Shown in pieces: positions 21,104 through 31,157 of a stretch of 64,000 nucleotides of DNA (position 1 is the first letter of the stretch; every line of letters starts with the position of its first letter). The stretch is from CBDFHJ01 sp965247635 (GTDB taxonomy: Bacteria > Chloroflexota > Dehalococcoidia > Lucifugimonadales > Australimonadaceae): NCBI GenBank assembly GCA_965247635.1, contig CBDFHJ010000009.1:372001-436000 (forward strand), read 5' to 3'. Below the pieces are notes generated by a model. That model was not told where the DNA came from. It searched no databases and saw only the letters and a program-made list of their open reading frames with translations. Both the position numbers and the translations under genes were made by a program.

Positions 21104-22863
21104 TGGCCGGCCAAGTACTTGCCAGAGAGGACCAGCCACGCCTGCTGCGGACCACGGGCGCAGGCTTGGCCAGCGTGGCACGGGGTCTCCGAAGCGCCCT
21201 CAGACTATGCCTCGCCACGCTCGCTGGACGGATCGGGCTTGGCCTGGTGGCGGTCCATCTTACCCTGGCGCTGGTCGGCCCCCTGCTGGCACCCTACTCG
21301 TCAACGTCGTTTAACTACGACGAGGCCAAAAAGGTCCAGTTTGCTGGTCTGGACGGCTCCGGGGTGACGGACCTGGGACCCGACCTGCTCTCAGAGCCCA
21401 AGTACATAGCCCTGGACATGGCCGGCGGCAAGATGTACTGGACCGACGGCGGCACCGAGAAGGTCCAGCGGGCCAACCTGGACGGCTCAGCCGTGGAGGA
21501 CCTGGTCACCATCTCTGGGTTCCGCGGGCTCACCAGCCTTGAGGGCATCGCGCTGGACGTGGCCGGCGGCAAGATGTACTGGACAGACTCTGGCACCGAC
21601 AAGGTCCAGCGGGCCAACCTGGACGGTTCAGCCGTGGAGGACCTGGTCAGCGAACTTAGCAGCCCGTTTGGCATCGCGCTGGACGTGGCAGGCGGCAAGA
21701 TGTACTGGGTGGACTCCGGCACCGACAAGGTCCAGCGGGCCAACCTGGACGGCTCAGCCGTGGAGGACCTAGTCACTGACACCTCCGGGCTCACCCTCCC
21801 ACGTGGCATCGCGCTGGACGTAGCCGGCGGCAAGATGTACTGGACCGACGGCGGCACCGAGAAGGTCCAGCGGGCCAACCTGGACGGCTCAGCCGTGGAG
21901 GACCTGGTCACCATCTCTGGGTTCCGCGGGCTCACCAGCCTTGAGGGCATCGCGCTGGACGTAGCCGGCGGCAAGATGTACTGGGTGGACTCTGGCAAAG
22001 ATAAGACGGTCCAGCGGGCCAACCTGGACGGCTCCGCCGTGGAGGGTCTGGTCACCTCCGGGCTCACCCTCCCACGCGGCATCGCGCTGGACGTGGCCGG
22101 CGGTAAGATGCACTGGACCGACGATGCTAGGCTCGAGCAGCACCTGTCCCCCTCACTTCAGTACTGGCTGGGCACCGACCAGTTTGGGCGGGACATCCTA
22201 AGCCGCGTGATGTCCGGCGCCACCTCCATCATCGCCATATCGGTGGCCGGAGCGGCGTTGGGTATCTTCGCGGGCACATTGGTGGGGATGTCGAGCGCCT
22301 ACAAAGGCGGGCGGATAGACGACATCGTCATGCGGGTGATGGATGGACTGATGTCCTTCCCCTCCTTGCTGCTGGCACTACTCATCATGACCACTCTGGC
22401 CATCAGGCCGGCCCCTGCTGAGTGGATCCAGCCCTTCTGGCAGCAGTCGCTTATCGTCTTCACCATAGCCATCGTCAACACGCCCCGAGTCGCGAGGGTG
22501 ATGCGAAGCACCACCCTGTCGCTGAAGACGCAGGAGTTCGTCCAGAGCGCGCGCCTGCGAGGCGAGCCGGCGCCCTACATCATTTTCAGGGAGATCCTGC
22601 CCAGCACCCTGCCGACCCTGGGGGTGGAGATGTCCATACGGCTGAGCTATGCCATTCTTCTGGTCGCCTCGCTGGGGTTCCTGGGCTTGGGGGTCCAACC
22701 GCCGTCGCCGGACTGGGGGCTCATGATCAACGATAACCGGCTTTTCCTCTCCCAGGCCCCGTGGACCGTCCTCGCGCCAGCCGGCGCCGTAGCGTCGCTG
22801 GTGGTGGGGGTCAACCTGCTAGTAGACGGCATCCGACAGGCCCAAGGGCTTCCCAAGGAGTAG
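21103..22863 (+). CDS. ABC transporter permease, DppC type, with inserted YWTD beta-propeller
   Basis: 586 residues, about twice the usual 290-320. Residues 1-75 hold the first membrane helix (LGLVAVHLTLALVGPLLAPY). Residues about 76-341 are foreign: six repeats of about 45 residues (GIALDVAGGKMYWTDSGT, KVQRANLDGSAVEDLV), with YWTD-type motifs at 112, 159, 201, 246, 293 and 337 (the last HWTD). The N-terminal KVQFAGLDGSGVTDL can supply the missing strands of the last blade, so the ring can close. From residue 345 the normal family resumes (LGTDQFGRDILSRV, then the coupling loop VQSARLRGEPAPYIIF). The propeller should sit outside the membrane, where the binding protein docks. Reading frame and both junctions are clean. 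Confidence 0.9.
   Translation: MAGQVLAREDQPRLLRTTGAGLASVARGLRSALRLCLATLAGRIGLGLVAVHLTLALVGPLLAPYSSTSFNYDEAKKVQFAGLDGSGVTDLGPDLLSEPKYIALDMAGGKMYWTDGGTEKVQRANLDGSAVEDLVTISGFRGLTSLEGIALDVAGGKMYWTDSGTDKVQRANLDGSAVEDLVSELSSPFGIALDVAGGKMYWVDSGTDKVQRANLDGSAVEDLVTDTSGLTLPRGIALDVAGGKMYWTDGGTEKVQRANLDGSAVEDLVTISGFRGLTSLEGIALDVAGGKMYWVDSGKDKTVQRANLDGSAVEGLVTSGLTLPRGIALDVAGGKMHWTDDARLEQHLSPSLQYWLGTDQFGRDILSRVMSGATSIIAISVAGAALGIFAGTLVGMSSAYKGGRIDDIVMRVMDGLMSFPSLLLALLIMTTLAIRPAPAEWIQPFWQQSLIVFTIAIVNTPRVARVMRSTTLSLKTQEFVQSARLRGEPAPYIIFREILPSTLPTLGVEMSIRLSYAILLVASLGFLGLGVQPPSPDWGLMINDNRLFLSQAPWTVLAPAGAVASLVVGVNLLVDGIRQAQGLPKE
21406..22122 (+). repeat. coding tandem repeat, six blades of about 126-141 bp
   Basis: These are the DNA repeats behind the propeller. 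The stretch from about 21424 to 21582 recurs about 402 bp later with only one base different that I can see, so a three-blade step was copied recently or homogenised by gene conversion. Other units differ mainly in the inter-blade loops. Confidence 0.85.
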
Positions 22864-22868
22864 GTCAC

Positions 22869-24983
22869 ATGAGTGAACGTCAACAACAAGCTGTCCTGGC
22901 CCGGGAAGAGGCGACTGAGATGCTGTTGCGGGTGGAAGGACTGGCAGTCACCTTCTACACGCCGCGGGGGACGGTCCGCGCGGTCCGGGACGCGTCGCTC
23001 CAAGTGCGGCGGGGCGAGCTGGTGGGCCTGGTGGGTGAATCAGGCTGTGGAAAGTCCACCCTGGCTTTCGCCGTCATGGGGTACCTGCCGGGGACGGCGG
23101 AAGTAGGGGGGTCCATCCTCTTCGAGGGCAGAGACATAACCCAGTTGCAGCCGTCGGAGCTGCGCGAGCTGCGGGGCAACCGCATCGCCATGGTCTATCA
23201 GGACCCGTCCACATCGCTGAACCCCACCATGAAGGTGGGCGCCCAGATAGAAGAGGTGGTCCGTGAGCATCTTCGCTTCGACGCCGCGACGGCCAGGGAG
23301 CGGACCAAGGAGCTGCTTGAGAGCGTCGGTCTGCCGGACCCCGCCCGCGTCGGCCAGAGCTATCCGCACCAGCTCAGCGGCGGACAGCAGCAGCGCATCG
23401 TCATCGCCATGGCGCTGGCCTGCGACCCCGACTTGCTCCTGATGGACGAGCCGACCACCGGCCTGGACGTGACGACGGAAGCGACGATTCTCGACCTGAT
23501 AGCCAGCCTCAAGGACCGGGTCAACGCGGGCATTCTGTACGTGACACACAACCTGGGCGTGCTCGCGCGAGTGGCCGACCGGGTCGTGGTGATGTACGCG
23601 GGCCAGACAGTGGAAGAGGCGCCGGTGCGGGACCTGTTCAAGGACCCGCGGCACCCGTACACGATAGGCCTGCTGAGCTGCGTCCCGACGCCCCCTGGCG
23701 AGGGGGAGGCCGCCACCAAGCTGCAAAGCATCCCGGGCACGGTCTACGCCGCGCGAGAGGTCACTCCCGAGGCCTGTTTGTTCGCGGACCGCTGTCCAAT
23801 GGCCCAGGACCGCTGCCGAGAGGAAGCTCCGGTGATGTTTGACACGAACGAGGGCCACCAGTCGCGCTGCTTCTTCTGGAACGAGGTCCGCCCAGAGATT
23901 TGGGGCGAGGCGGAGCTGCGAGAGGTGGCCCACAAGGGCAACGGCGAGCAGGTCAAGCCAGTATTGGCCGTGAAAGGCCTGCGGCGGTTCTATGGCCGAT
24001 GGGAGCGCAAGTACCTGTTCTTCGGTCCACGGGTGCGGCCACCCGTCCGGGCGGTGGAGGATGTTGATTTCGACGTCGGCGTTGGGAAAAGCCTTGGAAT
24101 CGTGGGGGAGAGCGGCTCCGGCAAGACCACGGTCGCCCAGGCCATAGTGGGCCTGGTGCCCCGGGACCGGGGAGACCTTGACCTCAACGGCGAGAGCCTT
24201 GCAGCGGCGGTTGAAGACCGAAGCCTCGACCAGAAGGCCGCGATGCGAATGGTGTTCCAGAACCCCACGTCGTCCCTCAACCCGAAACTCCCGGTTCGGC
24301 ACGCGATCCTTCGGGCGTTGCGGAAGTTCACGGGGCTTGACCGGCGGGAGCGGCGGGAACGGGCCGAGGAGTTGCTTGAGGCCGTGGGCCTGGACTCTTC
24401 ATACCTCAACCGAAGGCCGTCGGAGCTGAGCGGGGGGCAGCAGCAGCGGGTAGCGCTGGCGGGCGCCTTTGCCGGCGACCCCACCCTGATCGCGGCCGAC
24501 GAGCCGGTCTCCGCGTTGGACGTCTCCATTCAGGCACAGGTCCTGAACCTGCTCGCGGACCACCAACGGGACCAGAACACCGCGCACATCTTCATCTCGC
24601 ACGACCTGGGAGTGATCCGCTACGTGTCGGACGATATCCTCGTGCTCTACGCTGGACACGTCGCCGAATCGGGGCCCGCGGAGGCGGTGCTGAACGCACC
24701 GTCGCACCCGTACACGGAGGCGCTCCTATCGGCGGCTCCCATACCCGATCCCGACGCCGACCAGACGCGCATTCGGCTCAGCGGTACGGTGCCTACCCAA
24801 CGCGAGCAGTTCACGGGCTGCTTCTTCGCGGGGCGCTGTCCTCGGAAGATCGGGCCCATCTGCGACAACACCCCGCCCCCCACGCGCACGGACCCTGAGT
24901 CGCCCAGCCACGTGATCAACTGCCACATCCCGCTGGAAGAGCTGACGGCGCTCAAGCAGGGCGAGGTGGCGAAGGCAACGTAA
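22869..24983 (+). CDS. ABC transporter ATPase, fused DppD-DppF type
   Basis: 705 residues with two complete ATPase units. Unit 1 has Walker A GESGCGKST, signature LSGGQQQRI and Walker B LLLMDEPTTGLD. Unit 2 has GESGSGKTT, LSGGQQQRV and LIAADEPVSALD. Each ends in the cysteine-bearing oligopeptide C-terminal motif (CLFADRCPMAQDRC and GCFFAGRCPRKIGPIC). It powers import through the two permeases. ATG 22869 lies six bases after the permease stop; the longer frame from 22761 overlaps that gene and is rejected. Confidence 0.93.
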   Translation: MSERQQQAVLAREEATEMLLRVEGLAVTFYTPRGTVRAVRDASLQVRRGELVGLVGESGCGKSTLAFAVMGYLPGTAEVGGSILFEGRDITQLQPSELRELRGNRIAMVYQDPSTSLNPTMKVGAQIEEVVREHLRFDAATARERTKELLESVGLPDPARVGQSYPHQLSGGQQQRIVIAMALACDPDLLLMDEPTTGLDVTTEATILDLIASLKDRVNAGILYVTHNLGVLARVADRVVVMYAGQTVEEAPVRDLFKDPRHPYTIGLLSCVPTPPGEGEAATKLQSIPGTVYAAREVTPEACLFADRCPMAQDRCREEAPVMFDTNEGHQSRCFFWNEVRPEIWGEAELREVAHKGNGEQVKPVLAVKGLRRFYGRWERKYLFFGPRVRPPVRAVEDVDFDVGVGKSLGIVGESGSGKTTVAQAIVGLVPRDRGDLDLNGESLAAAVEDRSLDQKAAMRMVFQNPTSSLNPKLPVRHAILRALRKFTGLDRRERRERAEELLEAVGLDSSYLNRRPSELSGGQQQRVALAGAFAGDPTLIAADEPVSALDVSIQAQVLNLLADHQRDQNTAHIFISHDLGVIRYVSDDILVLYAGHVAESGPAEAVLNAPSHPYTEALLSAAPIPDPDADQTRIRLSGTVPTQREQFTGCFFAGRCPRKIGPICDNTPPPTRTDPESPSHVINCHIPLEELTALKQGEVAKAT

Positions 24984-25114
24984 GGGGGCCAAGGCGCGGC
25001 GGCCAGCGCACCGCGTGGACTCCGTAGGCGGCCACTAGGGCCACCGAGTTGGTGTCCAATACATATCTCTTGGGCCCTCACTGCCTGGCCAGTCTCCACT
25101 CTCCTCATCTCTTC

Positions 25115-25280
25115 GACTGGTCCGGCTTGTCGGATTCCGCATGGAATCGGAGCTTAGGGCAAGCTCTGGCCTCCTCCTTGCGGACTCGGAATGATCAACG
25201 GGGTCTCCTTGTCATTCCGAGCGCAGCGAGGAATCTCGTCTTCGCTTCCCGGAACCAGAGTCCTCGGAATGACAATGGGG
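25115..25280. repeat. dispersed intergenic repeats, family II
   Basis: TCGGATTCCGCATGGAATCGG, GGACTCGGAATGA and the inverted pair TCATTCCGAGCGCAGCGAGG ... CCTCGGAATGACA lie in succession. They match the types at 1258-1352 and 62816-62942. No gene is visible in 24984-25321. Confidence 0.65.
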
Positions 25281-25321
25281 TAACGCACATCCCTGACGGG
25301 TGAAGCGACTTTTAAAACTGC

Positions 25322-25693
25322 CTATCGACCCGCTTGCGGGGAGCTCACTGAGATGTGTTGATAGGCCTCGTCGCTCTTGGAGGCCATGATGAAGTCGTTG
25401 CGGTGAAGGTCGCGTATCTTGTGAGTCCACCACGTGGCCGTCACCCTGCCCCACTCAACCACCAGCCGGGGGTGGTGTCCTTCCTGCTCGGCGATACTTC
25501 CGACGGCGTTGGTGAACTCCAGGGCCTGGGCGAAGTCGGGGAACCGATAGACGCGCCGCAGGCGCCGGACCCCCTCCTGCTCGATCAGCTCCCAGTCGGG
25601 TATCTGGGGCTTCAGCTCGGCGATGTCCTCGTCGGTCACGTGCGGAGAGTCGGCCCGGCAGGACACGCACTTCTCCTGGGTTAGCTGGACCAT
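25322..25693 (-). CDS. pterin-4-alpha-carbinolamine dehydratase
   Basis: 123 residues with the family signature EQEGHHPRLVVEWGRVTATW and the downstream TH. The histidine pair HH and the later His are the known active-site residues. An N-terminal extension carries CVSCRADSP. The enzyme recycles oxidised pterin cofactors; no aromatic amino acid hydroxylase lies nearby. It may instead act in molybdopterin-type or general pterin metabolism. Confidence 0.9.
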   Translation of the reverse strand: MVQLTQEKCVSCRADSPHVTDEDIAELKPQIPDWELIEQEGVRRLRRVYRFPDFAQALEFTNAVGSIAEQEGHHPRLVVEWGRVTATWWTHKIRDLHRNDFIMASKSDEAYQHISVSSPQAGR

Positions 25694-25723
25694 GGTGTTC
25701 CTCTTGCGCTCTTCAGTGCCCCA

Positions 25724-26167
25724 TCAATCGTCATCGGTTGGCCGGAGAGCCTTGGGTGGTCCCAGGATCTCCTGGGACAGGATGGCTAGGCGCATCCCCT
25801 GCCGACCGCTGTGGAAGAGCCGAGCGATAGCCCTCCGTGGAGCGGGCCTTGCTACCGCGCTGGGAGGGGCAGGTAGCGGCGCTCGCTCGTCCTCTAGCGG
25901 AGCCTCACGCTCGGCTTCGGCGCGGGAGGGCGCTGGTTGCGCCCACGTAGGCGCCTCGAAGAGCGGGGAAGGCGTCTCCTGATCGGGCGGCGATGGGACC
26001 GTGGACGGTGCGACGTACGCGTCCGGCCCGCTTGGTGACGTGGAGCCGTAGACGGGGAGGCGCCGCCTCCTACCGCCCATTCCAGCGCGAAGAGCGGGCC
26101 GCAGCAGCCCCAAGCCGATGGCGGCGAAGATGACGACGGTGATAATGCTTCCGACGACGTCTTCCAT
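25724..26167 (-). CDS. small membrane-anchored Pro-rich protein, hypothetical
   Basis: 147 residues: one N-terminal membrane helix (GSIITVVIFAAIGLGLLRPAL), a basic stretch GGRRRR, then a Pro/Ala/Glu-rich disordered tail. I do not recognise the family. It follows the flotillin gene in the same direction after 63 bases, and the flotillin and NfeD genes lie upstream of it, so it may belong to the same membrane-domain system. Confidence 0.6.
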   Translation of the reverse strand: MEDVVGSIITVVIFAAIGLGLLRPALRAGMGGRRRRLPVYGSTSPSGPDAYVAPSTVPSPPDQETPSPLFEAPTWAQPAPSRAEAEREAPLEDERAPLPAPPSAVARPAPRRAIARLFHSGRQGMRLAILSQEILGPPKALRPTDDD

Positions 26168-26230
26168 TGTTTCCTTTTTCGACCCCCTTCTGCCTCAGCC
26201 CTGCTTCAAGGCCTCTCTATCTAGCAACAG

Positions 26231-27220
26231 CTAGGACGGGGGTTGCTGGCCCTCCTGCCCTTCTTGGGAGAGCCCCTCGCGCATCTGGGTATCCGCCTGA
26301 ACGTTGCGCATACGGTAGTAGTCCATGATGCCCATATTGCCGGCGCGGAAGGCTTCAGCCATCGCCAGGGGCACCTCTGCTTCGGCTTCCACTACCTTGG
26401 CCCGCATCTCCACTACTCGCGCCGCCATCTCCTGCTCCTGGGCCACCGCCATGGCACGCCGCTCCTCCGCCTTGGCCTGGGCGACGCGCAAATCGGCCTC
26501 GGCCTGGTCCGTCTGCAGCTCGGCGCCAATGTTCTTGCCAACGTCAACGTCGGCGATGTCGATGGAGAGGATCTCAAAGGCGGTACCGGAGTCCAGCCCG
26601 CCCTCTAGGACGCGCTTGGAGATGCTGTCGGGGTTCTCCAACACTCCCTTGTGTAACGTCGCTGAGCCGATGGCCGAGACGGTCCCTTCGCCTACTCGTG
26701 CCAGGATTGTCTCCTCGCCCGCGCCGCCGATGAGACGGTCGATATTTGCCCGGACCGTGACGCGGGCCATGGCCATGAGCTGAATGCCATCCTTGGCGAC
26801 GGCGGAGACCTTGGGAGTGGTGATCACCTTGGGGTTGACGCTGGTCTGGACCGCCTGCAACACGTCGCGTCCCGCCAGGTCAATGGCGGTTGCACGGTCC
26901 CAGGTCAGGGTGATTCTAGCGCGGTCAGCGGAGATGAGGGCGGTCACCACCGTGGCCACGTTGCCGCCCGCCAACAAGTGGGCCTCCATCTGATTGGCGT
27001 TGAGGTCCAGGCCGGCCTTGTGGGCGGTGATCAGCGGAAGAACGACGCCCCGTGGGTTCACGCGCCGCAACCGCATTCCAACGAGGGTGGGCAACCCGAT
27101 TCGGACACCCGAAGAGAGGGCGGCGATCCAGAGGCCGACAGGAACGAGGTAGAAAAGCCCCATCAGGAAGACAAGGCCAACGCCGAGGGCCACCAGCAGT
27201 ACGATGACTCCTGTGTCCAT
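26231..27220 (-). CDS. floA: flotillin-like protein
   Basis: 329 residues, the usual FloA length. A hydrophobic N-terminal hairpin (VIVLLVALGVGLVFLMGLFY) is followed by an SPFH/band-7-like region (VRRNPRGV-like RLRRVNPRGVVLPLITAHKAG) and an Ala/Glu/Arg-rich coiled coil (AQAKAEERRAMAVAQEQEMA). FloA scaffolds organise membrane microdomains. It sits just downstream of an NfeD-type protease gene, the known partner arrangement. Confidence 0.92.
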   Translation of the reverse strand: MDTGVIVLLVALGVGLVFLMGLFYLVPVGLWIAALSSGVRIGLPTLVGMRLRRVNPRGVVLPLITAHKAGLDLNANQMEAHLLAGGNVATVVTALISADRARITLTWDRATAIDLAGRDVLQAVQTSVNPKVITTPKVSAVAKDGIQLMAMARVTVRANIDRLIGGAGEETILARVGEGTVSAIGSATLHKGVLENPDSISKRVLEGGLDSGTAFEILSIDIADVDVGKNIGAELQTDQAEADLRVAQAKAEERRAMAVAQEQEMAARVVEMRAKVVEAEAEVPLAMAEAFRAGNMGIMDYYRMRNVQADTQMREGLSQEGQEGQQPPS

Positions 27221-27291
27221 CTCTATTCTCCTTTAGGTTGGGTGCTGCCCTTCTTGGGTCTGGTCTGGCCCTGGGCAAGCGCACGCGTACA

Positions 27292-28743
27292 TCAGCCGGC
27301 GTCGGGGCCTTCCTCCTCACCGGGGGGCGTAACGGCCCGGACCACCGTCCGGTACTCCTCGTGCAAGACTACCACGACTGCGGTTCCAGCGGGGATGAAG
27401 TCGCCCTCCGTGACGACGTCGACACGGCGGCTGCCGAACATGGCCGTTCCGGCGGGACGTAGCGGTGTGATGGTAGTGCCCTGGACGCCCTCCAGCGAGC
27501 CTCCATCCTCGGCACCTTCGCCCCTCGCATCCCCCTGGCGTCCGCGCACCGCTCCCATGGCGCCCACCAGCCGCGCCTGTAAGACCAGACCCCCCAACGA
27601 CCGCGTCGGGAGGAAGCGCAGGGAGAGGAAGCCACCCACCAGCATGAGCATCAGCGCCGACACGACCACTAGAAGGGAGCGCTGGTAGTCCTCACTCGAC
27701 GGGATTTCTCCAATCATGGTCAGGAACAGGCCAGCCAGAAAAGCGATAATGCCAAGAATACCGGCGACGCCGAACCCTGGTATCACCAACACCTCGAGGC
27801 CAAGCAGGGCCAAGCCCGCCACCACGAGAATTATCCCCTCCAGTCCCGCCAAGCCCGCCAGGAAGTGCCCCCAGAAGAAGAGCGCCAGGAAAGTGGCCCC
27901 CAGCACCCCGCTCACTCCAAAGCTGGGGCTCTGGAGCTCGAAGAAGATTCCTAGAAACCCAAGGGCCACGAGCAAAGACGAGACGACGGGGTTTGTGATG
28001 AAGCGGACCAGCCGCTCGGCGATGCCCACATCGATTGCGACCACCGAGCCACCGGCCAGACCCTCTTGCTCCAGGAGCGCGTCCAGGTTTTCCACTTCCG
28101 CCTTGGCGTAACCCCACTGAAGGGCATCAGTCGTCGTCAGTGTCAGGAGTTTGCCGCTCTCCACCAAACCAGGGACTTCTACGTCTGGGTCCACCATGGC
28201 CTCGGCCACCTGGGGGTCCAGGCCGCGGGTCTCGGCGACGGACCCGAAGACCTTCCGCACCGCTGAGACCACCTTCTCACTGGCGGTCTCACTCGAGTCG
28301 CCCAGGACCGGGGTCGCCGCTCCCAGCACCCCGCCAGGGGCCATGTAGATCCGGTCTGTGGCGATGGCGATAAGGGCGCCGGCGGAGAAGGCCTCCCGGT
28401 TGACGAAGGCGATGGTCGGGACTTTGCTCTCCAATAGCGCGTTCTTCATCTCCAGCGCGGCGTCCAGCCTGCCGCCGGGTGTGTTGATATCCAGGACCAC
28501 GGCCGTGACGCCGTCGGCATCGGCTTTTCGTAGCACCCGCCCTAGATAGGGGGCCAGGCCCAGGTCGATCTCGCCCCTGACCTCGGCTAGGTAGACAACC
28601 TCACCCTGCGCTTGGGCCTGGGGCAAGACAAGGCCAGTGAGACCTATCGCTACAAGCGAGAATGCGAGCAGGCAGACAAGCCATCTCCTGGGCGCGTTAC
28701 CGCCGGTAAGGAGCGGCCTGCGGAGTAGTGAGCCCATCGTCAT
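27292..28743 (-). CDS. NfeD-family membrane serine protease (ClpP class)
   Basis: 483 residues. After a signal peptide comes a ClpP-like domain with the nucleophile in NREAFSAGALIAIA and the likely base lysine in SETASEKVVSAV. Four or so membrane helices and a C-terminal OB-like NfeD domain (GGVQGTTITPLRPAG..RVDVVTEGDFIPAGTAV in outline) follow. It is expected to cut membrane proteins such as stomatin partners. ATG 28743 is chosen; the upstream extension to 28878 reads through intergenic sequence. Confidence 0.9.
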   Translation of the reverse strand: MTMGSLLRRPLLTGGNAPRRWLVCLLAFSLVAIGLTGLVLPQAQAQGEVVYLAEVRGEIDLGLAPYLGRVLRKADADGVTAVVLDINTPGGRLDAALEMKNALLESKVPTIAFVNREAFSAGALIAIATDRIYMAPGGVLGAATPVLGDSSETASEKVVSAVRKVFGSVAETRGLDPQVAEAMVDPDVEVPGLVESGKLLTLTTTDALQWGYAKAEVENLDALLEQEGLAGGSVVAIDVGIAERLVRFITNPVVSSLLVALGFLGIFFELQSPSFGVSGVLGATFLALFFWGHFLAGLAGLEGIILVVAGLALLGLEVLVIPGFGVAGILGIIAFLAGLFLTMIGEIPSSEDYQRSLLVVVSALMLMLVGGFLSLRFLPTRSLGGLVLQARLVGAMGAVRGRQGDARGEGAEDGGSLEGVQGTTITPLRPAGTAMFGSRRVDVVTEGDFIPAGTAVVVVLHEEYRTVVRAVTPPGEEEGPDAG

Positions 28744-28961
28744 ACAATGCCACCAGCTTGGTCCGCCTTCCGACGTAAGTAGCGGGCGGGCGCTTCCCAG
28801 TACCGTGGAACCGCGCCCAGTGTAGCAGGGTGCGGCGCGTTTCGTGCGTGCGTCGTCGCGGCTACGGCGGTGACGCATGGTGGACAGGCCTCGGCGTCAT
28901 TCACTATCATGGCACGCGGCTTCCGGGCCAGTCCCACTACAAGATTCAGCCGAGGCGTTGC

Positions 28962-30110
28962 ATGAAACTCCACGAGTACCAGGCCAAAGCCCTGCTGGCA
29001 GGTTACGGCGTGCCGGTCCCCCAGGGAGAAGTCGCCGAGTCGGCCGAGCAGGCCCGCGAGGCGGCGGCCCGCCTGGGTGGACGCGCCGTGGTCAAGGCGC
29101 AGGTCCACGCCGGCGGACGGGGCAAGGCCGGCGGGGTGAAGGTCGCCGACGACGCTGACGCCGCCCACTCCGTGGCGGCAACCCTGCTGGGCACCCGCCT
29201 CGTCACCTTCCAGACCGGACCTCGCGGCGCGCCCGTCGACCGCGTCCTGGTGGAGCAGACGGTGGGCGTGGAGCGGGAGCTATACCTGAGCGTGACGACG
29301 GACGGAGGGCGGCGGCGCCCCGTGGTGATCGCTTCGGCCGCTGGCGGGATGGAGATCGAAGAGGTAGCCCGGACCGATCCAGGCCAAATCCTCCAGGAGG
29401 TGGTGGACCTGGCCATCGGCTTCCAGCCCTTCCAAGGCAGGCGGCTGGCGATGGGCCTGGACCTGCCACCCGCGTTGGTCCGTTCCTTCGTGGAGCTCGT
29501 CACCAACTGCTACAAAGCGTACATGGAGAAAGACTGCTCCATGATCGAGGTCAACCCGCTGGTGGTCACGGCGGAAGGGACGCTCCTGGCGCTGGACGCT
29601 AAGATCAGCATCGACGACGACGCGCTGTTCCGCCGCCGGGAGGAGGGCCAGCTCCACGACCCCAGCCAGGACGAGCCGCTGGAGGCAGAGGCCGCCAAGT
29701 ACGACATTGCCTACGTGAAGCTGGACGGCAACGTGGGGTGCATGGTGAACGGCGCGGGACTGGCCATGGCGACGATGGACACCATCCAGGCCGCCGGGGC
29801 CGAGCCCGCCAACTTCCTGGACGTGGGCGGCGGGGCCAGCGAAGAGAAGGTGGCCCAGGCCATCGCCATCATGCTATCGGACTCGCAGGTGGAGCGGGTG
29901 CTGGTGAACATTTTCGGCGGCATCCTGCGGTGCGATATCGCCGCCAGGGGCATCGTGGCCGCCTACGGGCAGGCCCAGCGCCAGCCGCCGCTGGTGGTGC
30001 GCATGCTGGGCACCAACGTGGACGAGGGCAAGGCCATCCTGGCGGACTCGGGGCTGCCCATTACTTTGGTCAACACGCTGCAAGAAGCGGCCCAGGCCAT
30101 CGCGGTATAA
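28962..30110 (+). CDS. sucC: succinyl-CoA synthetase, beta subunit
   Basis: 382 residues starting MKLHEYQAKALLAGYGVPVP, the standard N-terminus. An ATP-grasp domain (VVKAQVHAGGRGKAGGVK) is followed by the CoA-ligase domain (LDVGGGASEEKV, VNIFGGILRCD). It couples succinyl-CoA breakdown to nucleotide triphosphate formation in the TCA cycle. The 5' extension to 28830 is rejected because MKLHEYQ is the family start. Confidence 0.95.
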   Translation: MKLHEYQAKALLAGYGVPVPQGEVAESAEQAREAAARLGGRAVVKAQVHAGGRGKAGGVKVADDADAAHSVAATLLGTRLVTFQTGPRGAPVDRVLVEQTVGVERELYLSVTTDGGRRRPVVIASAAGGMEIEEVARTDPGQILQEVVDLAIGFQPFQGRRLAMGLDLPPALVRSFVELVTNCYKAYMEKDCSMIEVNPLVVTAEGTLLALDAKISIDDDALFRRREEGQLHDPSQDEPLEAEAAKYDIAYVKLDGNVGCMVNGAGLAMATMDTIQAAGAEPANFLDVGGGASEEKVAQAIAIMLSDSQVERVLVNIFGGILRCDIAARGIVAAYGQAQRQPPLVVRMLGTNVDEGKAILADSGLPITLVNTLQEAAQAIAV

Positions 30111-30194
30111 AGGCCTCAGAGCTTCGTGGCAGAATATGCAGTGCCCTCCGAAGGAGTCCGGAGTCCTTCGGACCGACTCGTCGGGGCTGGGGTT

Positions 30195-30215
30195 CTAAAG
30201 GGGTGTCCCCTTTAG
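30195..30215 (+). terminator. hairpin between sucC and sucD
   Basis: CTAAAGGGG (30195-30203) pairs with CCCCTTTAG (30207-30215) around TGT. A second hairpin, GTCCG/CGGAC, lies just before. There is no long T tract. It may modulate the balance of the two subunits or be a repeat. Confidence 0.4.
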
Positions 30216-30273
30216 TTAAAGACGTATCGAGGGCGGAGTGGGTGGGAAGCGTGCGATAGCGAGGGGAGACCGC

Positions 30274-31155
<882 letters not shown>

Positions 31156-31157
31156 GC

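Noticed and set aside
21406..22122. Regular direct repeats that could suggest a CRISPR array
   Set aside because: The units are long, in frame, lack unique spacers and encode propeller blades.
23040..24302. Open frame of 420 codons opposite the ABC ATPase
   Set aside because: Shadow frame; the ATPase motifs on the other strand are complete.
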